DNA of 56,376 nt from Massilia psychrophila (GCF_002760665.1 NZ_PDOB01000029.1:1-56376), one strand, 5' to 3'; positions 30,045 to 40,866 are shown, numbered from the stretch's first letter. The notes: a model not told the origin generated them from the letters alone. Program-made: numbers and translations.

Positions 30045-30893
30045 ATGAGCTATTTCGTCTCCGCCCGATCGATTACCCGGCGCGTGCTGCTGACCATGCT
30101 CGCCGCCATGGCGCTATTGCCGCAACTGGCGCTGGCCGACCTGATGTTGTACCCAACCCGCGTGGTGTTCGAAAAAAACCAGCGCGCTACCCAGGTCGAC
30201 CTGATCAATAACGGCAGCGAGCCCGCCGTTTACCGCATCAGCCTGGTCAACCAGCGCATGGGTGAGGACGGTCAGTTCCTCGAAGTCAATACGGCGCCGC
30301 TGCCGGGCGAGCTGTTCGCCAACGACTTGGTGCAGTTTTCGCCACGCCAGGTGACTTTGCAGCCGGGCACCAGCCAGACCGTGCGCGTGATGGTGCGCAA
30401 ACCAGCCGACCTCGCCGCCGGCGAGTACCGCTCCCACCTGCATTTCGAGAAAATGCCCGAGCCGCGCGGCGCAAACAGCGTCGAAGCGGGCAAGGACAAG
30501 CAGATCGGCATCGTCCTCACCGCCCTGATCGGCGCCTCGATTCCGGTGATCGTGCGCCACGAGGTGGCGCCCGCCAGCGTCAGCCTGTCGCATCTGGAAC
30601 TGCTGAAAGACGGCAAGGCGCCGTTGCTGACGCTGCAATTCGAGCGCACCGGCAACAGCTCGGTGTATGGCGACCTGGCCGTAGCGTTCACGCCGCAAGG
30701 GGGCGCCGAGCAGGTAATCGGGCGCGCCGCCGGCATCGCCGTGTATAACCCCAACCTGTTGCGCCGCGCCAAAATGAGTTTGCAACCTGCGCCCGGCGTC
30801 GTGCTGGCGCGCGGGGCCTTGCGCGTGACCTACCGCGAGCGTCCCGAAGCAGGCGGCGCGCTGCTGGCGGAAGGCACACTGGCGCTGCCCTGA
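30045..30893 (+). CDS. Periplasmic PapD-like pilus chaperone
   Basis: A 282-residue protein with a signal peptide (about 1-31, ending ALADL). Two Ig-like domains follow: LMLYPTRVVFEKNQRATQVDLINNG at the front, and VSLSHLELLKDGKAPLLTLQFERTG in the second half. The hydrophobic strand line VTLQPGTSQTVRVMVRKPADL resembles the G1 donor strand of pilus chaperones. It binds subunits in the periplasm and delivers them to the usher. AAGGAG lies before the ATG at 30045; an in-frame ATG at 30021 is less likely. The second domain is longer than in FimC-type chaperones. Confidence 0.88.
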   Translation: MSYFVSARSITRRVLLTMLAAMALLPQLALADLMLYPTRVVFEKNQRATQVDLINNGSEPAVYRISLVNQRMGEDGQFLEVNTAPLPGELFANDLVQFSPRQVTLQPGTSQTVRVMVRKPADLAAGEYRSHLHFEKMPEPRGANSVEAGKDKQIGIVLTALIGASIPVIVRHEVAPASVSLSHLELLKDGKAPLLTLQFERTGNSSVYGDLAVAFTPQGGAEQVIGRAAGIAVYNPNLLRRAKMSLQPAPGVVLARGALRVTYRERPEAGGALLAEGTLALP

Positions 30894-30995
30894 TCTACAG
30901 CAGGAGCGCCTGCGCCGAATTGTTCTTGAACTGCGGGTGAAACGGCCGTCTTTTCCGGCGATGGCGTGACCACGGTATGACTAATAATCAATACC

Positions 30996-33692
30996 GTGAA
31001 TATCAAACTTCCCTTAGCGTCGAAACCGATCGTTACGCGGCTGGCGCTGGCGCCGGCGCCGCTGTGGGCAATCGCGTTGGCGCTGACATTGCCGCTGGGG
31101 TCGGCACTGCTGGCAACGCCGCCAGCGTGCGCCCAAAGTTTCCGCGCGCAGCCGAAGGACGCTCCCAACCTGGTATTGCTGGAGGTGCGGCTCGACCAGC
31201 ACCTGCTATCCGAGTCGCTCACCGCCTACCAGTTCGGCAACGACGTGTTCCTGCCGCTGGGCGAACTGTCCAAGCTGCTCACCATCGCCATCCGCACTCA
31301 GCCGGTCGAGGGCCGCGCCAGCGGTTACGTGCTCGACGAGCAGCGCGGCTTCAGCCTTGACGTCATCGGACTCGCAGTGACGGTCAACGACAAGCGCGAG
31401 GTACTCGACCGCTCGCTCGTCAAGCTGCAGGCCGATGACATCTACGTCGCCAGCCGCCTGCTGTCGCGCTGGCTGCCGGTCGCGCTCGAGGTCGACATGT
31501 CGAGCCTGACGCTCAAGGTGATCCCGCGCGAAAAGCTGCCGCTGCAGGCGGGCCTGGAGCGGCAGGACCGCGGCAAGCGCACCGGGCCGCGTGGCGAGTA
31601 CGTCGACCCCGAGTTTCCGCGTGTGGCCACGCCTTACCGCAAGCTCGACAAGCCGTTCATCGACCAGACGCTCGGGCTCGACGCGCGGCGTGCCGGCGCC
31701 GGCGGCCAGACCAGCGCCGCCTATACCGCCTACCTGACCGGCGACCTGATGGGGGTGGAAGCCGAGCTGTATGCTAACCGCAACTTGCGCGACAAGGCAA
31801 CCGACCTGCGCTGGTCGCTCGGGCGCCACGACCCCGACGCCAACCTGCTCGGCTCGCTGCACGCGCGCACCGTGATGGTCGGCAGCGTGCCCGCGCCGGG
31901 CGTCGCCAATATCGCCCTGAGCAGCACGGGCAGCGGCGGTATCACGGTCGGCAACCGCCCGCTCAACCAGCCGACCCGCTTCGACCGCCACACTCTGCAA
32001 GGCGACCTGCCGCCGGGCTGGGACGTCGAACTGTATTTTAACGAAGGCCTGGTGGCGTTCCAGCAGTCGCGCGCGGACGGCCAATACATTTTTGCCGACC
32101 TGCCGCTGGTGTACGGGCTCAACGAGTTTCGGCTGGTGTTTCACGGCCCGCTGGGCCAGTTGCGGGTCGAACGCCAGAGCTTCCTGCTGGAGCAGTCGAT
32201 CATCAAGCCGGGTCACGCCTACTACAGCCTCACCGGCCAGCGCGACGAGCACGGCAAGCGGCGCAGCGTTGCCCAGTTCGACTGGGGGCTGACGCGCCAG
32301 CTCAGCGTCAACGGCGGCCTGGTGCGTTTAAACCTGGACGGCAAGGAACAACGCTACGCCAACGCCGGCCTGCACGGCTATTTGCAATCGTTCATCCTCT
32401 CGCTTGATGCCGCCAAGTCGGACAACGGCGGCCGGCTTGCGCAAGTAGCGCTCAAGACCCAGGTCAAGGGCCTGTCGCTTGGCGCCAGCCACGCAGAAGT
32501 GAAGGATTTCAGCAGCGAACTGTACTTGCCCAGGGCCGACCCGGTGCGTTCGCGCGACGAACTGCAGGTCGACGGTACGCTGCCGTCCGCCGGCGCCTCG
32601 CGCATGCCGGTGTCGCTGCAGGTGAAACGCGACCGGCTCGAATCGAACGCCCAGAATGTCGAGCTGCTCGGGCGCGTCTCGGCCTACGGGTTCGGCACCG
32701 CCGTCACCAACGCCGTGCGCTGGCAGTCGAACAGTGGCATCAAGTCAGCCGACGGCGTCCTGCAAGCGAGCCGCCGGGTCGCCGGTATCGGCATCAGCGG
32801 CCAGCTGCAATACAGTATCGAGCCGCGTTTCGCCACCTCGACGCTCGCCATTTCGGCCGACAAGAACCTGGCCGACGGCACCCTGCTCAACCTGGGCGTG
32901 ATACGCGGCTTCCAAGATCAGGAATACCGCCTCACCGCCGCCCTCAACAAGAGCCTCGGCAGCGTCGGCATCGGCGTCAACGGCTACTATTCCAACCGCG
33001 GCGAGTACGGCGTCGGTATCCAGCTGTTCGTCGCCATGGGGTTCGAGCCGCGCCGCGGGCACTGGATGACCGACGCCCAGCCGATGGCGCCGACCGGCGC
33101 CGCCTCGGTGCGCGTGTTCCTCGACACCAACCAGAACGGCGTGCTGGACCCGGGCGAGCAGCCGGTCGAGGGCGCCGGCTTTACCGTCAACGGCGGCGGC
33201 ACGCTGGCGCGCACCGGCGCCGACGGCATCGTCCACCTGAACCGCCTGCCGGTCAAGCAGAACGTCGATATCGGTTTCGACATGGCCAGCCTCGAAGACC
33301 CGCAGCTGGCGGCGCAACAGAAAGGCTACCGCATTGTGCCGCGCCCCGGCAAGGTCAGCCAGCTCGATTTTGCCGTCAGCATCACCGGCGAAATCGATGG
33401 CACCACTTACATGGTGGTGGGCGGCCAGCGCCGCGCTGTCGGCGATCTCGACCTTGAACTGGTGAACGCCAACCGCAAGGTCGTCGGCACTGCCAGGAGC
33501 GCGTCGGATGGCTACTTCGTGCTCTCGAGCGTGGTGCCCGGCAATTACATGCTGCGCGTGTCGGAGGATCAATTGACGCGGCTCGGCTTGAACGACCTGG
33601 GCATGCACATGCTGACGATGGCAAGCGACGGCAAATTTATCAACGGCAAGGAACTGTACGTCGAGGCCAGCGCCGCGGCGAATCCCAAGTAG
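30996..33692 (+). CDS. Non-classical outer-membrane usher-like protein
   Basis: An 898-residue protein. It has a signal peptide (about 1-47, ending PPACAQS), then an N-terminal globular part with VLLEVRLDQHLL and FLPLGELSKLL. A beta-barrel-like middle resembles the alternate (CS1/TcfC-type) ushers, with LPPGWDVELYFNEGLVAFQQ and ADLPLVYGLNEFRLVFHG. A C-terminal part holds an SdrD/carboxypeptidase-regulatory-like beta domain (VRVFLDTNQNGVLDPGEQPV) and a second one (SASDGYFVLSSVVPGNYMLRV). It presumably exports and assembles the two DUF4402 subunits. The start is a GTG at 30996 without a visible ribosome site; an ATG in another frame at 30977 is ignored. No classical FimD family length or plug is evident. 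Confidence 0.85.
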   Translation: MNIKLPLASKPIVTRLALAPAPLWAIALALTLPLGSALLATPPACAQSFRAQPKDAPNLVLLEVRLDQHLLSESLTAYQFGNDVFLPLGELSKLLTIAIRTQPVEGRASGYVLDEQRGFSLDVIGLAVTVNDKREVLDRSLVKLQADDIYVASRLLSRWLPVALEVDMSSLTLKVIPREKLPLQAGLERQDRGKRTGPRGEYVDPEFPRVATPYRKLDKPFIDQTLGLDARRAGAGGQTSAAYTAYLTGDLMGVEAELYANRNLRDKATDLRWSLGRHDPDANLLGSLHARTVMVGSVPAPGVANIALSSTGSGGITVGNRPLNQPTRFDRHTLQGDLPPGWDVELYFNEGLVAFQQSRADGQYIFADLPLVYGLNEFRLVFHGPLGQLRVERQSFLLEQSIIKPGHAYYSLTGQRDEHGKRRSVAQFDWGLTRQLSVNGGLVRLNLDGKEQRYANAGLHGYLQSFILSLDAAKSDNGGRLAQVALKTQVKGLSLGASHAEVKDFSSELYLPRADPVRSRDELQVDGTLPSAGASRMPVSLQVKRDRLESNAQNVELLGRVSAYGFGTAVTNAVRWQSNSGIKSADGVLQASRRVAGIGISGQLQYSIEPRFATSTLAISADKNLADGTLLNLGVIRGFQDQEYRLTAALNKSLGSVGIGVNGYYSNRGEYGVGIQLFVAMGFEPRRGHWMTDAQPMAPTGAASVRVFLDTNQNGVLDPGEQPVEGAGFTVNGGGTLARTGADGIVHLNRLPVKQNVDIGFDMASLEDPQLAAQQKGYRIVPRPGKVSQLDFAVSITGEIDGTTYMVVGGQRRAVGDLDLELVNANRKVVGTARSASDGYFVLSSVVPGNYMLRVSEDQLTRLGLNDLGMHMLTMASDGKFINGKELYVEASAAANPK

Positions 33693-33715
33693 GCCTGGCA
33701 CGATCGCGGCAGCGC

Positions 33716-33742
33716 CGCGCGCCGCCGCCGCCGCGGCGCGCG
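33716..33742. repeat. Pure-GC perfect palindrome
   Basis: CGCGCGCCGC and GCGGCGCGCG form a ten-pair, all G/C stem around seven bases. There is no T run, so it is not a standard terminator, though it may stabilise the 3' end of the usher transcript. Confidence 0.8.
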
Positions 33743-33776
33743 TATGATCGATGTCGTCAACCACGAGGAGCTTCCC

Positions 33777-33914
33777 ATGAAACCACGCGCTTACCGCTGG
33801 ACCGCCCTCACCCTCGCCCTTCCCTGCCTGCTGTTACTAGCCTGCAAGGGTAAAAACGATCCGGTCAAGCCGACTGTCGCGCAGCAGGTAGTGGCCGCAC
33901 GCGCCGTTTCCTGA
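33777..33914 (+). CDS. Small 45-aa lipoprotein
   Basis: The ATG at 33777 is preceded by GAGGAG. The peptide has a Lys/Arg start, a hydrophobic stretch and a lipobox (CLLLLAC, lipidated Cys at residue 23), followed by KGKNDPVKPT and an Ala/Val tail of only 22 residues. Such entericidin- or LptM-like minimal lipoproteins are usually stress-related or help outer-membrane proteins; LptM is a possible comparison but not a claimed identity. It lies after the usher gene. Confidence 0.65.
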   Translation: MKPRAYRWTALTLALPCLLLLACKGKNDPVKPTVAQQVVAARAVS

Positions 33915-33995
33915 ACGCGCGTCACTGATTTTGGTACTTGTCGGGCTCGACAGGGTAAACTGTTGCCCGTCCTCTTACATTGCAAGGTGCTTCCC

Positions 33996-35246
<1,251 letters not shown>

Positions 35247-35394
35247 TCGGCTAATGCTTATAGAAACAATGCGACACAACGCGCGCCGATGTCAAAGGTG
35301 CGGGCTTGCAGGAACGGACGCGCTGGGTTGGAGCGAACTATCATATTGTCGGCGCTCCGCGACAGCGCCGCAACCCGAGCCACACCACAATGAG

Positions 35395-36217
35395 GGTTCT
35401 GTCGCGTTAGCAAACATCGGCTTGCCGATCAGGTAGACTGCGGCGCCCCACGGCAGAATGGACCGACATGCTTCACTTCAAAGGGATGCGATTTCCGATC
35501 GATGTCATCCTGGTTTGCGTCCGCTGGTATGTGGCTTATCCGCTGAGCTACCGGCACCTGGAAGAAATGATGGCAGAACGCGGCGTGTCTGTAGACCACT
35601 CATCAATCAACCGATGGGCGATCCGGTTCTTGCCGCTTGTCGAGAAGATGGCCCGCAAACACAAGCGCCCGGTCGGGGCCAGCTGGCGCATGGATGAGAC
35701 CTACATCAAGGTCAAAGGTGTCTGGAAATACCTCTACCGCGCTGTCGACAAGCAGGGAAAAACCGTTGATTTTTTGCTGACTGCAAAGCGCGACATGGCC
35801 GCGGCGAAGCGTTTCTTCGACAAGGCCATGCAAACGAATGGCGATCCCGAGAAAGTGGCGATGGACAAGAGCGGCGCCAACAAGGCCGCCATTGATGCGA
35901 TCAACGCCGGACGTGACGTGCCGATCGTGGTGCGCCAGGTCAAATACCTCAACAACATTGTCGAGCAAGACCACCGCGCCATCAAGCGGGTGACCAGGCC
36001 GATGCTCAACTTCAAATCATTTCGCTCTGCTCGCTGCGTGCTCGCCGGCATCGAACTCATGCACATGATCCGCAAGGGCCAGTTCACGACCGATGGCGCA
36101 GATATGACGTCGTTCGCCGATCAATTTTATGCGCTGGCAGGACAGGTCCGTCCAGTTTGAGGGCGCTGTACCTTTCGGAGGGAATCTCATTTTTTCGATC
36201 AACAACGCGACAAAGCC
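35395..36217 (+). mobile_element. Intact IS6-family insertion sequence
   Basis: About 823 bp with one transposase gene. The left end begins GGTTCTGTCGCGTT and the right end, inverted, reads GGCTTTGTCGCGTT, giving imperfect terminal inverted repeats. Flanking 8-base sequences (ACAATGAG and TAGGCATT) do not match, so no target duplication is visible, as can result from replicative events or later deletion. The right end touches the stop codon of the DUF885 gene. Confidence 0.85.
35468..36160 (+). CDS. IS6-family transposase (DDE)
   Basis: A complete 230-residue transposase. The N-terminal helix-turn-helix region shows YPLSYRHLEEMMAERGVSVDHSSINRW. The catalytic core has Asp in RMDETYIKVKG, Asp in VAMDKSGANKAA and Glu in NNIVEQDHRAIKR. 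The C-terminal half is typical (RSARCVLAGIELMHMIRKGQ). No frameshift or stop is seen, so it should be functional. It cuts and joins DNA replicatively to form cointegrates. Confidence 0.95.
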   Translation: MLHFKGMRFPIDVILVCVRWYVAYPLSYRHLEEMMAERGVSVDHSSINRWAIRFLPLVEKMARKHKRPVGASWRMDETYIKVKGVWKYLYRAVDKQGKTVDFLLTAKRDMAAAKRFFDKAMQTNGDPEKVAMDKSGANKAAIDAINAGRDVPIVVRQVKYLNNIVEQDHRAIKRVTRPMLNFKSFRSARCVLAGIELMHMIRKGQFTTDGADMTSFADQFYALAGQVRPV

Positions 36218-38067
36218 TAGGCATTTGCCTGCGCGGCGATCCACCGGTCGAGCACTTGCGCAAGCACGTCGAGCGGCACGGAGCCGGTCGTGAGCACAAC
36301 GTCGTTGAAGGCCGGTAGCGAGAACCTCGGCCCGAGCATGGTTCGCGCGTGTTCGCGCAGTTCGACGATGCGCAGCATCCCGATCATATAGGCGCAGGCC
36401 TGGCCTGGCCATACCACGTAGCGCTCGACCTCTTGCGCGCCAATGCCGTAGTCGATCCCCTGCTGGCGCGTCCAGCCCTTGGCGTGCAAGCCGGTATCGA
36501 CCACCAGCCGGCGCGCGCGGAACAGTTGTGCGTCGAGCGCGCCGAGCAGGCCGGGCACGTCGCCGTCGTACCAGCCGTTTTCCATCGCCAGCTTCTCGGC
36601 ATACAGCGCCCAGCCTTCACTGTGCGCGCTGCCGCCGCCAAAGATGCGCTGCGAGCGGAACTTCGGCAGGTCCGTCATTTCCTGCTGGATGGCTAATTGA
36701 AAATGGTGACCCGGCACCGCTTCGTGGTAAGCCAGGGTGCGCATCCCGACGATCTTGAAGCTTGGCCCGGGCAACGGCACCCAGAAGACGCCGGGGCGGC
36801 TGCCGTCCGGCGCCGGCATGCTGTAGTGTGCGGCAGCGCTCGCTTCGGTGAGCGCCGGTTCGCGCTTCACCGCCAACGGCGCGCGCGGGCGCACGTTGAA
36901 CAGCGCGGTGCTACGTGTTTCGGCATCGAGCACCATGGCGCTGTAGTTTGCCAGCAGTTGCGCTCGCGGATCAACGCTGGCGGCCGGCTGCAGGCTTGCA
37001 TTGAGCCTGTCCATGCGCGCCTTGACGCTGCCGTCGGCAAAGCCGAGCGTGCGCAAATGACGGTCCATCTCCGCTTCGATGCGCGCCACTTCGCGCAGCC
37101 CGATCGCGTGAATCTGCGCGGCCGACAACGTGGTGCCGGTGCTGCTTGCCAGCGCGCGGGCATAGGCGGCAGCGCCGCCAGGCAGGCGCGCGATGCCGGC
37201 CACGTCGCCCGCTCGCGGATGCAGTTGCGCCAGCAATGCCTGCACGCGCGCAAAGGCCGGCCGGATGCGCTGTTCGACGATGCGCGTGGCAGCGGCGATT
37301 GCCTCGGCGCGCGCATCGGGCGTCAGGTCGGACAGCGCCGCGGTGCGTTCGGCAAGCGAGGCGACGAGCACGTTTTGCGCCGCTGCGGGTTTCAGGAATG
37401 TATCGACCTGGGTCTGTGCGCGCTCGACGATGAAACGCGGCGGAATCAGCGATTTGGCGGCGCCGGCGCGGGCGCGCACGATTGCCTCGTCGATCCGCAG
37501 CGCCACCTGGTCGAGCCGCGCCAGGTAGGCCGGGACGTCGGCGGCGCGCCGCAATGGCTGTGTTTGCGTCATGAACTGGACCAGCGCGACGTGGGTCCCG
37601 CTCATCTGGTTGAAGCCGAAGGTGTACGCCTCGAATGGCGCATTGGCGCTGGCGTTTTCGAGCGCCCACTGCATGACGGCGGCCGATGTGCGCTGGGTGT
37701 CGCCGAGCGATCCGGCGGTCCACCCCTTGAGCCGGGCCAGGCCGGCAGCGCGCTGCGCCGCTTCCTTGGCGCGTTGCGCCGGTGTCAGCGGGGTCAGATG
37801 ACGATCGAGCGCGTCCTGTTCAGCGCCGGAGAAATACTGAGTGGCGGTGGCCATTTGCGGATTGATTCGCACCGAGTCGGCGGCAAACCGGTCGGCCCAG
37901 GCGGCGAATGCCGGATTGGCCTGGTTGGCAGCGACCGCCAGCGTAGCAGCGCCGGCGCCGGTACCGGCTGCCAGAACCGGCTGCGGCAGCGCGCTGGCCG
38001 CCAGCGCCAACGACATCAGCAAGGTCGCGATCGCGGCGTGCAGCGGGCGGCGGTGGGCAATGGGCAT
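36217..38067 (-). CDS. Exported DUF885 metallopeptidase-like protein
   Basis: A 616-residue periplasmic protein with a signal peptide (about 1-33, ending PVLA). The DUF885 core carries the zinc-peptidase-like motif YHEAVPGHHFQ, then GGGSAHSEGWALYAE as a third ligand and helix, matching the HExxPGHH family of putative oligopeptidases. Repeated Ala-rich helices fill the N-terminal half. Substrate unknown. The TAG stop at 36217-36219 takes its third base from the last base of the neighbouring IS6 element, so the insertion hit at the stop codon. Little or nothing of the protein seems lost. Confidence 0.88.
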   Translation of the reverse strand: MPIAHRRPLHAAIATLLMSLALAASALPQPVLAAGTGAGAATLAVAANQANPAFAAWADRFAADSVRINPQMATATQYFSGAEQDALDRHLTPLTPAQRAKEAAQRAAGLARLKGWTAGSLGDTQRTSAAVMQWALENASANAPFEAYTFGFNQMSGTHVALVQFMTQTQPLRRAADVPAYLARLDQVALRIDEAIVRARAGAAKSLIPPRFIVERAQTQVDTFLKPAAAQNVLVASLAERTAALSDLTPDARAEAIAAATRIVEQRIRPAFARVQALLAQLHPRAGDVAGIARLPGGAAAYARALASSTGTTLSAAQIHAIGLREVARIEAEMDRHLRTLGFADGSVKARMDRLNASLQPAASVDPRAQLLANYSAMVLDAETRSTALFNVRPRAPLAVKREPALTEASAAAHYSMPAPDGSRPGVFWVPLPGPSFKIVGMRTLAYHEAVPGHHFQLAIQQEMTDLPKFRSQRIFGGGSAHSEGWALYAEKLAMENGWYDGDVPGLLGALDAQLFRARRLVVDTGLHAKGWTRQQGIDYGIGAQEVERYVVWPGQACAYMIGMLRIVELREHARTMLGPRFSLPAFNDVVLTTGSVPLDVLAQVLDRWIAAQANA

Positions 38068-38184
38068 CGGGTGTTCTCCAGAGTTAAGCTGCGCTCGGAC
38101 CGGCGCAGGTCGCCCAATTTATCACCGAACAGATGAAAACACCATCTTGCGTCCCCGCCCGTACCGCGATTCAAGGCCAGAGCG

Positions 38185-40866
38185 TCACTCCAGCGGCAGC
38201 CGCAGCCGCATCGTCCCTTCCTCGGTCGCCGCGGTCACCTCGAAGCCGAGGCTTTTTACCAGCCGGATCACGCGGGTGTTTTGCGGCAGCGCTTCGCCGA
38301 CGATCTCGCGCGTGCCGCGCGCGCGGCAGCAGTCGATCAGCTTTTGCATCAACACCTTGCCCAGGCCACGCCCTTTCAGGTCCGAGCGCACCGTGATCGC
38401 AAATTCGGCCGAGACGTTGTCCGGGTCGGCCACCACCCGGCTGACGCCGAGCGTCTCGGCCTCGCCGTTGGCCCCGGGGCGGGTGGCGATGAAGGCCATC
38501 TCGCGGTCGTAGTCGATCTGGGTGAAGCGCGCCAACTGCGACGGCGACAGCTCGCGCATGCGCACGAACATCCGGTAGCGCACATCGTCGGCGGTGAGCG
38601 CGTCGAAAAAGGCCAGGTGGGCCGGGCCGTCTTCCGGCCGGATCGGACGCAGCTGCAGCGGCCGGCCTTCGAACTCGATGGTTTCTTCGAGTTCGCGCGG
38701 ATAGGGCCGGATCGCCAGCCGGTCAAGGCTGCTGGCCGACTGGTTGGCCAGCGCCACGCGCATGCGCGCGTCGAGCGCGATGACGCCGCCAGCGTCGGCC
38801 AGCAACGGGTTGATATCGAGCTCAATCACTTCCGGCAGGTCCGACACCAGCTGCGAAATCTGCATCAGCGTCCGCAGGATCGCATCCATGTCGGCCGCCG
38901 GCCGGTTGCGGTAGCCGGCCAGCAGTTTGGCCACGCGGGTGCGGCCGACCATGTCGCGCGCCAGCACGGTGTTGAGCGGCGGCAGCGCCACCGCATGATC
39001 GGCGGTCACCTCGACCGAGATGCCGCCCTGGCCGAACAGGATCACCGGCCCGAACACGGCGTCGGTAGCGGCGCCGACGATCAGCTCGTGGGCGTCGGGC
39101 CGGCGCGCCATCTGCTGCACCGAGAAACCGGTCAGCACCGCCTGCGGCAGCAGCTCGGCGAGGCGTTTTTGCATGCGCTGCGCCGCCGCCCGCACAGCGT
39201 CGAGCGTATCGAGGTCGAGCGCAACGCCGCCGACGTCGGACTTATGGCTCGCCTGCGGCGAGACGATCTTGACCGCTACCGGAAAGCCTATCTCGCGCGC
39301 CGCCGCCACCGCCGCCTCGACGTCGGCTGCGAAGCGGGTCTGCACCACCGGGATTCCGTAGGCTGCCAGCACCGCCTTCGATTCGACCTCGGACAGCCAG
39401 TTGCGCCCTTCGGCGAGGACGTTTGCTATCACTTTGCACGCGCCATCGCGGTCGGCCTCGAACTCGGTGCTGGCCGACGCCGGCACTTGCATCAGGAGGT
39501 TCTGGTTTTGCCGGTAGTGGACAATTTGCAGGTAGCCGTTGACCGCGTCTTCGGGCGTGTCGAAGGTCGGAATACCTGCCTCGGAAAAGATTTTTCGGGC
39601 CTCGGCCACGGCGTCGCCGCCCAGCCAGCAGGCCAGGAAGTTGCGCGAGGCGCCACGCGCCAGCGGCGCAATGGCGCGCGCAATGTCGGCGCTCGGCACG
39701 ATGGCGGTTGGCGCGTGGATGAACAGGATGGCGTCGGACTGGTCGTCGGCCAGCAGCAACTCGAGCGTTTGGCGGTAGCGCTCGGCCGGGGCGTCGCCGA
39801 TGATGTCGACCGGGTTGGCGTGCGACCAGGTGGCCGGCAGCACTTCGCCGAGGCGGCGCAGCGTTTCGCTTGACAACGCGGCCAGTTTGCCACCGGCGTA
39901 CACCAGCGCGTCGGTGGCCATTACGCCGGGGCCGCCGCCGTTGGTCATGATCGCCAGCCGCTCGCCGAACAGGGGGCGCGCGCGCGCCAGCGTTTCGACC
40001 GCGGCGAACAGGTCTTCGGTGGTCAACACGCGCAGCATGCCGGCGCGCCGGATGGCGGCGTCGTAGACGTCATCAAGACCGGCCAGCGCACCGGTGTGCG
40101 AGGCGGCCGCCCGCGCCCCTTCCGGCATGCGGCCGGCTTTCAGCACCACCACCGGTTTACTGCGCGCGGCGGCGCGCGCGGCCGACATGAACTTGCGCGC
40201 ATGCCGCACGTCCTCGATGTAGAGCAGGATGGCGCCCGTTTCGCCGTCGCTGGCGAGAAAGTCGAGGACGTCGCCAAAATCGACGTCGGCGCTGTCGCCA
40301 AGCGAAATGAATCGCGAAAAACCGATGCCGCGTGACTTGGCCCAATCGAGCACGCCGGTCACCAGCGCGCCCGATTGCGACACGAAGGCGATTCGCCCCG
40401 GCAGCGCATTGGTGTGGGCGAAGCTGGCATTGAGGCCGAGTCCGGGCACCAGCAGGCCGACGCAATTGGGCCCGAGCAGGCGCAGGATGTACGGATGGGC
40501 GGCGTCAAGCGCGGCTTGCTGCAGCGTGCGGCCCCGGACGTCGTACAGCGCGCCGAGGCCGGCGGTGAGGATGATGGCCGCCCGGCAGCCGCGTTCGCCA
40601 AGCTGGCGGATGATGGCAGGCACCGTGGCCGGCGGCGTGCACACCAGCGCCAGGTCGGGCGCCTGCGGCAGGTCGTTCACGCTGGTATAACATGCGTAGC
40701 CGCCCAGATGCCGGTACTTCGGATTGACCGGAAAGATCGCTCCCTTGAAGCCGGCGCCTGCCAGGTTGCGCAGGACGGTGGCGCCGACGCTTCCCAGGCG
40801 CTCGGAGGCGCCGATCAGCGCAACCGACTTTGGTGCAAACAGATACTGCAGGTTGCGAACGCTCAT
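38185..40866 (-). CDS. Acyl-CoA synthetase-like/GNAT acetyltransferase fusion (Pat-type protein acetyltransferase)
   Basis: An 893-residue fusion. The N-terminal part (about 1-690) is an NDP-forming acyl-CoA synthetase-like unit: CoA-binding VALIGASERLGSVG, GPNCVGLLVPG, SHTGALAGLD, and an ATP-grasp region (VAVKIVSPQASHKSDVGGVALD). The C-terminal part (about 720-893) is a GNAT domain (LRPIRPEDGPAHLAFFDALT, acetyl-CoA-binding SDLKGRGLGKVLMQKL). This order and size match the lysine acetyltransferase Pat/PatZ, which silences acetyl-CoA synthetase by acetylation. A standalone synthetase activity cannot be ruled out. No deacetylase gene is near. The start at 40866 is chosen because homologues begin MSVRNLxxLFAP. 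Confidence 0.88.
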   Translation of the reverse strand: MSVRNLQYLFAPKSVALIGASERLGSVGATVLRNLAGAGFKGAIFPVNPKYRHLGGYACYTSVNDLPQAPDLALVCTPPATVPAIIRQLGERGCRAAIILTAGLGALYDVRGRTLQQAALDAAHPYILRLLGPNCVGLLVPGLGLNASFAHTNALPGRIAFVSQSGALVTGVLDWAKSRGIGFSRFISLGDSADVDFGDVLDFLASDGETGAILLYIEDVRHARKFMSAARAAARSKPVVVLKAGRMPEGARAAASHTGALAGLDDVYDAAIRRAGMLRVLTTEDLFAAVETLARARPLFGERLAIMTNGGGPGVMATDALVYAGGKLAALSSETLRRLGEVLPATWSHANPVDIIGDAPAERYRQTLELLLADDQSDAILFIHAPTAIVPSADIARAIAPLARGASRNFLACWLGGDAVAEARKIFSEAGIPTFDTPEDAVNGYLQIVHYRQNQNLLMQVPASASTEFEADRDGACKVIANVLAEGRNWLSEVESKAVLAAYGIPVVQTRFAADVEAAVAAAREIGFPVAVKIVSPQASHKSDVGGVALDLDTLDAVRAAAQRMQKRLAELLPQAVLTGFSVQQMARRPDAHELIVGAATDAVFGPVILFGQGGISVEVTADHAVALPPLNTVLARDMVGRTRVAKLLAGYRNRPAADMDAILRTLMQISQLVSDLPEVIELDINPLLADAGGVIALDARMRVALANQSASSLDRLAIRPYPRELEETIEFEGRPLQLRPIRPEDGPAHLAFFDALTADDVRYRMFVRMRELSPSQLARFTQIDYDREMAFIATRPGANGEAETLGVSRVVADPDNVSAEFAITVRSDLKGRGLGKVLMQKLIDCCRARGTREIVGEALPQNTRVIRLVKSLGFEVTAATEEGTMRLRLPLE

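Noticed and set aside
30977-31360. ATG-started ORF before the usher gene
   Set aside because: It overlaps the usher signal-peptide region in another frame and has no family resemblance.
36697-38136. 479-codon forward frame opposite the DUF885 gene
   Set aside because: Antisense shadow; the reverse strand carries a signal peptide and the HExxPGHH motif.
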